From Komagataeibacter rhaeticus (GTDB lineage: Bacteria > Pseudomonadota > Alphaproteobacteria > Acetobacterales > Acetobacteraceae): DNA of 49,146 nucleotides. Below the pieces are notes generated by a model. That model ran no database searches. It was not told where the DNA came from and was given only the letters and a program-made list of their open reading frames with translations. Location of the stretch: positions 1-49,146 of the forward strand of contig NZ_NKTZ01000016.1 of assembly GCF_003207855.1 (NCBI RefSeq), given 5' to 3'. Positions 1 to 8,497 of the stretch are shown in pieces; position 1 is the stretch's first letter, and each line of letters opens with the position of its first letter. A program made the translations under genes and the position numbers.

Positions 1-102
1 TTCAAATGGACCAGATCCGCCGACGACATCCTGCAGGCCGTCAAGCGATTCTGCCTCCGTACTACCAAAATCAGCGAAACTTCAGAATCAGGACACTAGA
101 GG
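1..102 (+). CDS. IS630-type transposase, C-terminal end (partial)
   Basis: Frame 1 is open from the window edge to a TAG at 100-102 and reads FKWTRSADDILQAVKRFC, ending in SETSESGH. This resembles the C-terminus of IS630-family DDE transposases, where a W-T-x-S-A-D-x-I-L-x-x-V-x-R-F motif precedes the stop. The catalytic part lies left of the window. It sits directly before a decayed Fic gene, so the insertion sequence may have interrupted that gene. No terminal inverted repeat can be assigned because the other end is not visible. Confidence 0.5.
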
Positions 103-129
103 ATGTAGTGGCTTCTGAGGGGCTCTGGA

Positions 130-390
130 TCTCGCCTTTGATCGTGCGAACTGGTTCTGGAAAAGTCATCGAGAAAGGCCGTTTCTGGAAGAATTTGGCC
201 GGTCAATCGATCAATGGCCGGCAGCGTCTCATGCTCGAACGTCTGTTTGATGGGGTCAAGGGCAAGTTGACCTCGTCCAAATAGGCGAAACTGGCGAAAA
301 CGTCACCGGATATATCTCAAAGGGTTGCCAGCGGAGTAATGGAGACTTCATGTCGGCTTTCGAGCAACTGTCATAACCGCTTGGGTGTCC
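130..390 (+). pseudogene. Fic-family protein, C-terminal winged-helix remnant
   Basis: One frame reads KVIEKGRFWKNLAG, then NGRQRLMLERLFDG and GKLTSSK, a TAG stop at 282-284, and then AKLAKTSPDISQRVASG. Proteins of the Fic (AMP transferase) family with an N-terminal DUF4172 end in a similar way: a KARFW segment, an L-N-x-R-Q-x-x-x-L-x-x-L-L-D helix, then GKLTSSKWAKLAK of the winged helix. The in-frame TAG falls exactly where the family has Trp, and the catalytic HPFxxGNGR part is missing. It is therefore a truncated, inactive remnant. The start cannot be fixed. Confidence 0.5.
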
Positions 391-410
391 TCCATGAGGG
401 CGTAAGCGGA

Positions 411-1778
411 CTATTTCCTAAGCCTGATGATTCCGAGTTCGCGCCACATCCACCCAAAATCGTAGGCAGCCATGGCACCGCCACTCCCTTGGGCGCGGAC
501 CGTAGTGTTTTCGATATCCTTCAACCAGATGGCCACCTTTTTACGCCCTGAGGCTGCCTGGACGGCCTGACGCGGCGTCATATCCCCCAGGGCCGGAACA
601 GGCTCATCAAGCACCTGCCGATAGTGCCGCTCCAGCATCTGCCCAATAATCCGGGCTTCCTCCTCGGGCGGGATCTGCAGTTCTGGCGAGACCTCCCGTC
701 CATGCGCCCCCCGGTCTTCCACCGCCTGCACCGGCGTCATGATCTGCGTGAGCGGAGCGCGCACGAGATCCCCCAGACCAGCCTGCAGCATGGCACGGCC
801 ACGTTCGGCACGCTCTTTCGAGTTCACCTGCAGCCGCAACTGCCGCCCCTTCAGATCCAGCGTGCCCAGCACGATGGCGCCATCATCCATCTCTGTATGC
901 AGGAACCGTCCGTTTTCATCCCGTCCAGCCTTGCCCACGGGATTACTCGGCTCTTTCAGCCAGTTCCAGAATGACCGGTTTTCCGGTCGCAGGGCCATGA
1001 CCCCGTCAAGCACGTCCGCCACTGTCTTCTGTGTCACGCCCTTTGCCAGCGGGAAACACACTTCGTGGAAGACCAAATCCTCTCCGTCCCCATTGAACAG
1101 CGCTGGCCCCTCCATCTGCCGGGCCATGTCCTCCAGTGTCCGAAACAGCCAGGTCAGCGTGAACATCGGCGCAAGTTCATGCAGCGTCTGCGTATCGACT
1201 TTTGGAAACTCGGCCTTGCCCCGTCTTTTCCGCAGAGCCCTGTAAAGGTTCGCAGCCAGATCTTCGCAGGCACCCCGTGAATAGGCGAGCAGCCCACCTG
1301 CCAGAATGGTCTTTCCATCGGACGGCACGAGACGTGCTGCAATCCGGTCCCACTGTTCCAGCGCCCGGGTAGCCGTGCCTTCATACACCAGAACGGGTTC
1401 CCCACCCCGCAGCAGGTCACGCGCCATCAGGCTCTGGCCGGGTTTGATATCCGAGACTTCATACAGGCTCATGACCGAAGCCTTGAGGGCACGCATGTAG
1501 GCGCTGTTGCGCGGCCCTTCCTTCCAGCCCCGCCGTTTGAGATAAACGTCGACGAAGTTCCGGCCATCGTCCCAGTCCTGCCCGAGAAAATCTTCGAAAG
1601 CGCAGCCCCACAGCGTCATGGCAACGTCAGGGCCGATCATCTCCGCCAGATCCTCGAAGGAGATGTCGCCCGCTTCCAGCGCCGGACCGATGTGATCGCC
1701 GAGCACTTCGCCAAAGCACTCCTGCCAGTCCTCCTGACCGAGATAATGGATCAGTCCCGTGAGTTCGTCTGCGGCCAT
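411..1778 (-). CDS. Conserved protein of unknown function, 455 aa
   Basis: A soluble, acidic protein without signal peptide or membrane segments. I do not recognise a catalytic motif. Near the C-terminus (about residues 375-430) is a stretch reading HYRQVLDEPVPALGDMTPRQA followed by VAIWLKDIEN. A similar 'H-Y-x-x-x-L-D-x-P-x-P-A-L-x-G-x-T-P-R-x-A' module occurs at the end of SEC-C/MbcA-like proteins of unknown role, so a protein-binding module is a guess. The start at 1778 gives MAADELTG. The gene lies left of the tRNA-like repeat, so it probably belongs to the chromosomal flank rather than the conjugative element. Confidence 0.6.
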   Translation of the reverse strand: MAADELTGLIHYLGQEDWQECFGEVLGDHIGPALEAGDISFEDLAEMIGPDVAMTLWGCAFEDFLGQDWDDGRNFVDVYLKRRGWKEGPRNSAYMRALKASVMSLYEVSDIKPGQSLMARDLLRGGEPVLVYEGTATRALEQWDRIAARLVPSDGKTILAGGLLAYSRGACEDLAANLYRALRKRRGKAEFPKVDTQTLHELAPMFTLTWLFRTLEDMARQMEGPALFNGDGEDLVFHEVCFPLAKGVTQKTVADVLDGVMALRPENRSFWNWLKEPSNPVGKAGRDENGRFLHTEMDDGAIVLGTLDLKGRQLRLQVNSKERAERGRAMLQAGLGDLVRAPLTQIMTPVQAVEDRGAHGREVSPELQIPPEEEARIIGQMLERHYRQVLDEPVPALGDMTPRQAVQAASGRKKVAIWLKDIENTTVRAQGSGGAMAAYDFGWMWRELGIIRLRK

Positions 1779-1970
1779 GGCTGCTCGTGCGTCTCCTGAT
1801 ACGGACAGCAGAAGGGCAGACTGTCCTGACTCGACAAGCCTGGAATGATACCCCGAAACAGGCGACAGGGTGCCTCGCTCTTAAATCACGCATTTGTGAA
1901 AGTAGACAAAACTGCGCCCGATTACCTTTTCGTCTGTTTCCTATGTGTTTCCTGCGTGGGATTTTGGGCA

Positions 1971-2003
1971 ACAAAAAACCCGCCTTTGTGGGGGCGAGTT
2001 TTT
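1971..2003 (-). terminator. Intrinsic terminator, minus strand
   Basis: Read on the minus strand, CTCGCC (1998-1993) pairs with GGCGGG (1984-1979) across an 8-base loop. It is followed at once by a run of six T. It could end transcription of the membrane-protein gene whose stop is at 2165. It also sits where the terminator of a minus-strand tRNA-fMet with its 3' end at 2027 would be, which matters for the attachment-site model. Nothing else is evident between 1779 and 2164. Confidence 0.65.
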
Positions 2004-2026
2004 GTGTCTTTTCGGACGCTTACGTA

Positions 2027-2040
2027 TGGTTGCGGGGGCA
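2027..2040. repeat. 14-bp match to tRNA-fMet 3' end, putative left attachment half-site
   Basis: TGGTTGCGGGGGCA is the reverse complement of the last 14 bases of a bacterial tRNA-fMet, including CCA. It is repeated exactly at 37577-37590, where the match to the tRNA continues for 30 more bases. Here the tRNA match stops after 14 bases. A 14-base match somewhere in 49 kb is not rare by itself. Its location beside a terminator and its identity to the tRNA fragment make a left boundary of the conjugative element plausible but unproven. Confidence 0.4.
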
Positions 2041-2164
2041 CGCAAACACCGATACCGACAGTCACTTCAGACGAAGATATAATTTATAAACAACATTAAT
2101 ATTTTATAATAACTCTCTACGCTATATCCTTAATAAATCCCTGAATTTTATAAAAAAATGAGAC

Positions 2165-3037
2165 CTAATTACAATTCTCAAGACCATGTCGGGGTAGAGT
2201 AATAACTTGTGTTGGCTGTAGGGACAGGACCGATAATGTAGGATCTGCGGTAATTAAGGTCTTATTACCGATCCCACGAAGAACGACTTGACCATGGGTC
2301 AAGTACCACATGGGACGTGTACCGAGCTTAATTGCACATGCGTCTGGCTTCCGGCCATAAAGGCCCAAACGATTAACGAGTTGTTGGTAAGCATCATTAT
2401 CGACGATTACCGCCTCAGAACCGCTAGAGCGATATTCCATGACTGACATGACGAGATTCATAAGCGGCGAGAGTGTGTGTGGCATGGCTGCTAACATGCC
2501 TATCGCCGCCATGGCTGCGACCCAGCTTAGCTTGCCTGCTGTTACCCATTTTCCATCGGGTGGATCGATAATAGCCATGGTTATGAAGCCCACTATCATA
2601 AAATATCCAAATAGATAGGCAATATCATGATCCAGTACCCCTGCTACGCTACAAGCTACCAATATACCGAAGAGTAAGAAACACGAGAACGAACCAAGCC
2701 CGAGGATCACTCGATCGAACTTACCCGGTGGAAGCAGAATATGTGTGCCACGCCGCGTTCGTCGCCAAGCAACGATCAGCATGACCAGCCATGCACTACA
2801 GATCATTCCATAGAGTAGAGCCACAGTGATAATGATGATCGTCACCGCACCAATAACTGTTAGATTGAGAAGTGACAGATTCTGCGCCATATCCGGGAAG
2901 CAGCCATTCTCTAAGCCGTAGAGGATCAATGCTGCCCCACCCGTCGGCACCGCTATAGACGCTGCCAAAGCTAGCGCTTGTCGAATGTTCTTATATTGTT
3001 TCTGCAAATTAGAGTTGTCAGCGGAATATTCGTTCAT
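2165..3037 (-). CDS. Multi-pass membrane protein of unknown function
   Basis: A 290-residue protein with about six hydrophobic segments (roughly residues 20-45, 52-72, 73-92, 110-132, 137-158 and 170-200). A soluble C-terminal domain of about 90 residues follows and contains GSEAVIVDNDAYQQL and RPMWYLTHGQVVLRG. No family was recognised. It lies downstream of and on the same strand as the AAA ATPase/subtilisin pair, separated by about 160 bases. It may be cargo delivered together with that pair, or a third part of it. Its base composition is more AT-rich than the trb genes. Confidence 0.6.
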   Translation of the reverse strand: MNEYSADNSNLQKQYKNIRQALALAASIAVPTGGAALILYGLENGCFPDMAQNLSLLNLTVIGAVTIIIITVALLYGMICSAWLVMLIVAWRRTRRGTHILLPPGKFDRVILGLGSFSCFLLFGILVACSVAGVLDHDIAYLFGYFMIVGFITMAIIDPPDGKWVTAGKLSWVAAMAAIGMLAAMPHTLSPLMNLVMSVMEYRSSGSEAVIVDNDAYQQLVNRLGLYGRKPDACAIKLGTRPMWYLTHGQVVLRGIGNKTLITADPTLSVLSLQPTQVITLPRHGLENCN

Positions 3038-3199
3038 CGGCTTTCATTCTCTTTTGTCGTATCTAGCTGTAACGCAGGAGCACACGAAATATCGCGCTAC
3101 AGAGAGGTAGCTAGGTTAGGTGATTACCTATGCCGCCCAATACACACAAACATTGTCGTTGCTATTTAAAGAACTCACTCTGGACGTGATATCTCCTGA

Positions 3200-5695
3200 T
3201 CAAACACGCGGTGTAATACGGGCGGCCGTGCGAATATCTGCGATCTGAGTGCCTATAGCCTGAAGACTCTGGCGCATATCGTTGAACACGGTCCCTTCCC
3301 CACCAGGATCACTAATGGTGAGAATAGCGGTAAACGGTACACCACCCTCCGGCATGATCTCCCCTGCCCGCGTTAAATATTCCACAAATAACCGCCAGTT
3401 CGAGGAAGGCCCCACTCCGCGCGGAAAGGTTTTTTCAAAGACCTTTACGGGGCTCCATTTTAAATCGTGCTCAATGAGCACAGACTCCACTGCGGGTGAT
3501 GTTCGCGAAGAAGGAAGATAAAGAGGATCGAGCCTACCCTTCCAACTTTTTTCCTGCTCCTGCTGAAGTGCTGCATTGACGTTAACCCGAACAAATTCTG
3601 AACCAAACCGTGCATCCAGCGGAGGCGTGGACACCAGCGTAAGTTTGGCATGCCCTCGACACTTACCTTCAGGGGTTACCAGAGATGCTGGCCACGAAAA
3701 TCTAAAATTGATTTGCTGCCCAAGTTGAATACGAGACGCGAAAACCAAGGTAATTGAATGGTCGTCTGTTTCCAAGATTTGCTGAGCCGAAGGTGGCATC
3801 CCGAAACCGACCAAATGCCGTGCAACAGGCAGAAGTGGTTTTGGTCGTAATGGTTGCGGAATTTCTGCATTATGAACCAGCAATCCGATTAAGGTTTCCC
3901 GAGATACCTCACCCTCGATTGCATGATCGAGGACAGCCGCCGTTTTTGCCACCAATGGAGCGGCATAGCTGGTACCGCAACCATCGACGATCGTACCATC
4001 AGGAAGAACGGAAAACAGGCCATGACCAAGTATTGAGTGCGGTGTGCCAGAGCCTCCAACATGGGCGAGATCAGGTTTTACACCAGAACGCAGACCAGGC
4101 CCTCGGCGGCTGTAACGTGCCGGGGCAAAGGGCAAACATCCGTTTGCACCAGGAGGATTAAGAGCCGCCACTGTCACGTTACGGGCGCTCTCTGCCGGAA
4201 GAAGCAAATTATCATTTCTGGCTATCGCCAAGTTTGACAGCGCAGTCGATGGATCTGCTGGCCATTCCGGTCGCATATCTTGTGGCTGAATATTGCCGGC
4301 TGATACAAACACGACGGCGTTGTTTTCTTCAGCGATGCGGTCAAGACGAATAGCATGCGGACTATATCGATCGGGAGTTGTAGGCTGAAGAATATTCAAG
4401 CTCATATTAAATACGCGGACGCCAAAACGAGCGCGTGCATCTGCAACAGATGCATCCAACTCATCAAAAAACTGCGGTAGACCACCCGCGTAATATGAAG
4501 GGAAAGCTGTTGCTTTCTGTTGATTTGGAAAAATCGCGAGATCAATAAGCTCCGCGCCATCGGGTTCAGGGCAAGTTTCTGTACCGTTAAGACTGGCCCC
4601 AGCTACCGCAAGGCCACCAATAAATGTACCGTGGGAAAGATCCTTGTCTTCATCTGCCAGAATATCCCACCGATCTATAACCCAGTCTGCCAGCGCGGGA
4701 CTAATCCCACCGTCAATGATACCAATCCTCGGATGAGTTCGCCGGGTATCGCGCACGGGCAAGTCCATATGTGTAGGGCGTGCTCGGTTGGAAGCAGAAG
4801 GCTGCTCCGAGCGCACAACCATACCAGGCAACTCGATACGCCTCACCAACGGGTGATTGTCGAGAAACTCCAGAAGCTGTGTGTGACGTTGGATATCTGA
4901 ATCGAAAGGTGCCAATTCCCGACGTTCAGTTGTTGGGCCAGTTAAACGCAGCACGGCCCCGTCGCCCGCCTGATCCAAACGAACAGCCAATACCGGAAGT
5001 CGATGCTGCCAGCTTGGTAGCCGTTCAACCGACATACTGTATCCAAGAGAAATAAAGCCCTGAATGAAGCTCTCAACCAAGCGACGGTGTGAAGCATTAA
5101 GACGGTCCCACTCTGACCGTGGAGGTAGAACATTAAACAGTTCTACCTCGTATGCACTCCCTGTGAGCGGCTTCGAGAGCCAAGCAACAGCTTCTTCCAC
5201 GGAAAAACGCCGTTTATCGGATGCTCCATACAGATCGAGCCGCTCGATCGCGCCAGTTTCACTTTTCTGCACTGACGGGTGAGGAACTTCTTTTCCCGTC
5301 TTGTCATCTAACCGCATACGCGTCTGTGTTTCGGCCTTTGCGATCTCAGTTTTAACCTGAGCCAGCCCGGAGGGACTACCTTCAACGATCATTACCCCCA
5401 GATCTCCACCGCCAACGACCGGTACGCGATCTGGTCGAAAAAGTGCTCCGACGGGCCGATGGCTTTTAGCCCAAGCCTCCTTTTTTAAGGTGACTTTGAC
5501 ATAGCCAATTGGCCCTTGGGACTGCGAGGCAAGAACTCCTGAGATCGTGTCGATCTGCCCCATAAGAGCAGCTTTATGGGCACTGAACTCACGATCGCGC
5601 TTCGCATAGAAATCTTTGCGACCACCCCCACCGCCGCTCTCACGCGCTTCCTCGAAATTTTCGGGATTGAGGACGATTTGAATGGGACTAGCCAT
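3200..5695 (-). CDS. ietS: Subtilisin-like (S8) serine protease, IetS-type defence effector
   Basis: This 831-residue protein carries an S8 peptidase domain in the middle. The catalytic Asp is D328 in GIIDGGI, His is H355 in SHGTFIGG, the oxyanion Asn is N468 in VSAGN, and the nucleophile is S576 in GCGTSYAAPLVA. The first 320 residues and last 200 residues are accessory domains without recognised motifs. There is no signal peptide, so it should act in the cytoplasm. It follows an AAA ATPase gene with an 8-base overlap (ATGGCTAG). A cytosolic subtilase coupled to an AAA ATPase is the layout of IetAS, an experimentally described anti-phage pair. The assignment rests on architecture and needs a profile search. 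Confidence 0.8.
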   Translation of the reverse strand: MASPIQIVLNPENFEEARESGGGGGRKDFYAKRDREFSAHKAALMGQIDTISGVLASQSQGPIGYVKVTLKKEAWAKSHRPVGALFRPDRVPVVGGGDLGVMIVEGSPSGLAQVKTEIAKAETQTRMRLDDKTGKEVPHPSVQKSETGAIERLDLYGASDKRRFSVEEAVAWLSKPLTGSAYEVELFNVLPPRSEWDRLNASHRRLVESFIQGFISLGYSMSVERLPSWQHRLPVLAVRLDQAGDGAVLRLTGPTTERRELAPFDSDIQRHTQLLEFLDNHPLVRRIELPGMVVRSEQPSASNRARPTHMDLPVRDTRRTHPRIGIIDGGISPALADWVIDRWDILADEDKDLSHGTFIGGLAVAGASLNGTETCPEPDGAELIDLAIFPNQQKATAFPSYYAGGLPQFFDELDASVADARARFGVRVFNMSLNILQPTTPDRYSPHAIRLDRIAEENNAVVFVSAGNIQPQDMRPEWPADPSTALSNLAIARNDNLLLPAESARNVTVAALNPPGANGCLPFAPARYSRRGPGLRSGVKPDLAHVGGSGTPHSILGHGLFSVLPDGTIVDGCGTSYAAPLVAKTAAVLDHAIEGEVSRETLIGLLVHNAEIPQPLRPKPLLPVARHLVGFGMPPSAQQILETDDHSITLVFASRIQLGQQINFRFSWPASLVTPEGKCRGHAKLTLVSTPPLDARFGSEFVRVNVNAALQQEQEKSWKGRLDPLYLPSSRTSPAVESVLIEHDLKWSPVKVFEKTFPRGVGPSSNWRLFVEYLTRAGEIMPEGGVPFTAILTISDPGGEGTVFNDMRQSLQAIGTQIADIRTAARITPRV

Positions 5696-6896
5696 GCGTC
5701 ACTTCCTTATCGTCTGCTGCGTTGGCCTGACGGCCAAGCCACCGGCTGACAGTCGATTTATCTTTGCCTGCGATGTCGCCGATATCGGCCATTGAAAACC
5801 CCTGGATGGGATCATCACGCATGGCCCTGAAGAGATGAACTGGTTCACCGAATAGCAGTGCGCGACGCTCACTTTGAATACGCGCTGCATTGAGTGTTGC
5901 GAACTGTCGCAGCGTATCCAGCAAACCCGGTCGATCCTCTTCTCGCACCGTTGTTGCCTTTTTGTATGTGCGAACCAGTGATTCAATCTCGGCTCCAGTC
6001 GAACCTTCAGTAAACCATGCGATCATGCGAAGATGGCTATCCGGGGCTTTTACTGGCGGCATAAAATGAGCAGCAATGGCCTTCCTCACTTCAAAATCAG
6101 GAGTAGGAATCTCAAGCTGAATTTCGAAGCGTCTCCATACTGCCGGATCAAGCAATTTTGGATGATTGGTAATGCCAATCGTGAAACCGATATTCTGCCT
6201 TACATCCAAATTTTGGAGCAACGCATTCACAACACGCTTGATCTCGCCGACCTCTTGTGGATCGTCACGAACTTTCGCGATGGCATCAAATTCATCAAGG
6301 AGCAAGATGCAACGATATCGATTAACAAATGTAAATAAATTCCCAATATTTCGTGCCGTCGTTCCCAAAAATGATGACACAAGACCATCAAGTTTCACAA
6401 GAACGACAGGAAGATCGAGCTTACGTGCAATCCAAAAAGCCAACCGGGTCTTACCCGTCCCTGGCTGGCCATAAATCAGACAGGTCTTGGCGGGAAGAAT
6501 ATCTACAGTCGCGAGCGCCTCAAAATTTGTCCATTCATCAACTATCGTACCAATGGCTTGCGATACGGTGGCATTAAAAAGGGGCGCAGTTCCGTCAATT
6601 TCTCCCGGAAAAATAATCTCCGCCAGAGGCGCAGCCGTCTCACGATCAACCGGCACGGGAGTGTTTCGACCAAGTGTTTCTCCCGAAAGATATGCACGGG
6701 ACCGCTCAATCCGACTGGGGGTTATTTCCTTCAAACGTTCCGCAGCCTTTAGAATTCCCGTAAGCGACGCAGCCTGTTTTTCCTCACCATCCTTAGTCAG
6801 TGCATCACGCAGTCGTTCGACCTGCTTACGCAGGGCTGCTGAAGGGTCGGCCATAGCCGACCTGCAAAGCGCCTGAATGATTGAGAAGTGTTCCAT
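5688..6896 (-). CDS. ietA: AAA+ ATPase, IetA-type partner of the subtilisin protease
   Basis: A single AAA+ domain occupies the middle of the protein: Walker A GQPGTGKT at about residues 143-150, Walker B ILLLDEFD at about 197-204, and a sensor ITNHP with an arginine-finger-like WRRFE later. The last 40 residues read FSMADIGDIAGKDKSTVSRWLGR, a resolvase-like helix-turn-helix, which is an unusual tail for an AAA protein. The longest frame begins with TTG at 6902; the ATG at 6896 is preferred. The 8-base overlap with the protease gene indicates coupled translation. The ATPase probably senses infection and controls the protease, by analogy with IetAS. The 189 bases upstream hold several ATGCAT-like motifs but no clear promoter. 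Confidence 0.78.
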   Translation of the reverse strand: MEHFSIIQALCRSAMADPSAALRKQVERLRDALTKDGEEKQAASLTGILKAAERLKEITPSRIERSRAYLSGETLGRNTPVPVDRETAAPLAEIIFPGEIDGTAPLFNATVSQAIGTIVDEWTNFEALATVDILPAKTCLIYGQPGTGKTRLAFWIARKLDLPVVLVKLDGLVSSFLGTTARNIGNLFTFVNRYRCILLLDEFDAIAKVRDDPQEVGEIKRVVNALLQNLDVRQNIGFTIGITNHPKLLDPAVWRRFEIQLEIPTPDFEVRKAIAAHFMPPVKAPDSHLRMIAWFTEGSTGAEIESLVRTYKKATTVREEDRPGLLDTLRQFATLNAARIQSERRALLFGEPVHLFRAMRDDPIQGFSMADIGDIAGKDKSTVSRWLGRQANAADDKEVTHG

Positions 6897-7085
6897 GCGC
6901 AAAACCCGATCTGATGCAAAATCTCGATTACATGATGCATCTACACCATCCTCCGTTGCTCGTCAACGAACTTTGTTGCGCGAAATAGAAAATTAGATGC
7001 GTACATGGGAATTTTGTTGCATTTCATCCCCAGCGGTTGCAGCGCTATAAGGCCGACCATCGTTCGTCGGTTTTTTATCTGATGT

Positions 7086-7304
7086 TCAATTTATCTTTCT
7101 TGCCTTCGCAAACCCTCGATCCGTAGCCATGAAACGCTCCAACATGGGCACAATGAGACGCACGGGATCAGCGGGGGCCTGCCCGGTTCCGCGACCCAAA
7201 ATTTCGGCATAGGCGGCAAGATCACGATGTAAGGTGGCTGGCAGTTCCAGCGTGACCTTCACGGGCTTGTTGTTCTCTATCGGACCGAGCTTCAGCTTCG
7301 TCAT
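7086..7304 (-). CDS. DUF2274 protein, ribbon-helix-helix-like
   Basis: This 72-residue protein starts MTKLKLGPIE and contains KPVKVTLELPATLHRDLAAYAEIL. That is a beta strand followed by a helix, as in ribbon-helix-helix DNA-binding proteins. DUF2274 proteins commonly sit at the end of trb operons in proteobacterial conjugative elements. Its ATG overlaps the trbI stop by 4 bases (ATGA), so it is the last gene of the coupled trb series. A regulatory role is likely but not shown. Confidence 0.8.
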   Translation of the reverse strand: MTKLKLGPIENNKPVKVTLELPATLHRDLAAYAEILGRGTGQAPADPVRLIVPMLERFMATDRGFAKARKIN

Positions 7305-8497
7305 GGTCGGAATTCCTTCTCTTTCCAGGGCTTGAGGATAAGGTCGCGATTCAGAATTAGCGTAAACGACAGGCCGGGCCGGTCTCTCAGCGTCGGCTGA
7401 ACGTTGAGGCTACGGTCAATCAAACGATTGCCGACCATGGAGAAACCATTGCTGGCACCGCTACGGATGGCCTGCATCAGGTTGTTCTCGTTCCATGACG
7501 TCCCGGCTTCGGAGCCGACGCTGAGCAGGGTAGTGACCAGCGCGGCTTTGAAAAGCTGGCCCCAATGGTTGTTCACCTCATCGGAAAGGCCGGACTGACC
7601 GGCCGCGTCACCGCCGGGCAGTTTCTCCATTACTAAGCTCTCGCCGTTCGGGAAGATCAGACGCGTCCAGATAATCTGGGTCCGCTGCTGCCCGAAGGAG
7701 ACGCTGCTGTTATAGACTCCGAACAGGGTGCTGCCCTGCGGGATCAGGAGATAGCGCCCGGTCGGGCTGTCATAGACGTTCTGAGTCACATGGCCCACGA
7801 TCTGGCCCGGCAGGTCGGAGCTGATTTTCGTATTCAATGCTCCGGCGATGACGGTCCCTGCCTGAAGGATATAAGGGGACGCGGGCGGCATAATCCGGTC
7901 GGGACTCACCGTCACACGATCGGGCTGGCCCGCAAGAAAGGCGCGATTGCCAGCCTGCTGGTCGGTTCCTGCCGATGATGCCTGCGCTCCGGACGTGGCC
8001 TGTGCCGAGACCGGCACCGTCTGCGCGCTCTGAGCCTCCCGCACCTCGACCTGCGCGAAGAGCCTGCTGGTGCGCGCGGCTTCGATCTCCTGGTCGCCGC
8101 GACGATTCCCCATGCCGGGAACCGGCCCCGCACGTCCCTGCCGCTGCGCATTGAGGATCGGCCCGCCCAGATCACCGGGCAGAGGCTGCCCCAGCTTCGG
8201 TACATTGGTATAGTCGCTGGGCAAAGCCGACAGCCCGTCGGCCGAGGCCCGCGCGTCGGTATCCTGTGCTGCCTGAACCGGCCCTTTTGGCGTGTTGCCT
8301 TGCAGCGCGTAACCCAGTGCGAGACCGATGGCGAGCATCCCAACCGCCCCCAGAGTCCAGATGACGGGGCGCGACAGCTTTACGACCGGCGGACGCTGCG
8401 CGCGCAGCCGTAGATCTGGGGACGACCCCGCTCCCGTTGCGCTCCCGTCGCCGGTAGCGCCCCCGTCCTCATCCCGGCGTTCTTCCGCGCCGCTCAT
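7301..8497 (-). CDS. trbI: Conjugal transfer protein TrbI (VirB10-like)
   Basis: A 398-residue inner-membrane protein. It has a short cytoplasmic N-terminus, one membrane segment at about residues 48-68 (WTLGAVGMLAIGLALGYAL), a long Pro/Gln/Ala-rich periplasmic linker and a C-terminal VirB10 beta-barrel domain with ILQAGTVIAGAL, LLIPQGSTLFGVY and SFGQQRTQIIWTRL. VirB10 spans the envelope and joins the inner-membrane ATPases to the outer-membrane core. It overlaps trbG upstream and the DUF2274 gene downstream by 4 bases each. The length is normal for the family. Confidence 0.95.
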   Translation of the reverse strand: MSGAEERRDEDGGATGDGSATGAGSSPDLRLRAQRPPVVKLSRPVIWTLGAVGMLAIGLALGYALQGNTPKGPVQAAQDTDARASADGLSALPSDYTNVPKLGQPLPGDLGGPILNAQRQGRAGPVPGMGNRRGDQEIEAARTSRLFAQVEVREAQSAQTVPVSAQATSGAQASSAGTDQQAGNRAFLAGQPDRVTVSPDRIMPPASPYILQAGTVIAGALNTKISSDLPGQIVGHVTQNVYDSPTGRYLLIPQGSTLFGVYNSSVSFGQQRTQIIWTRLIFPNGESLVMEKLPGGDAAGQSGLSDEVNNHWGQLFKAALVTTLLSVGSEAGTSWNENNLMQAIRSGASNGFSMVGNRLIDRSLNVQPTLRDRPGLSFTLILNRDLILKPWKEKEFRP

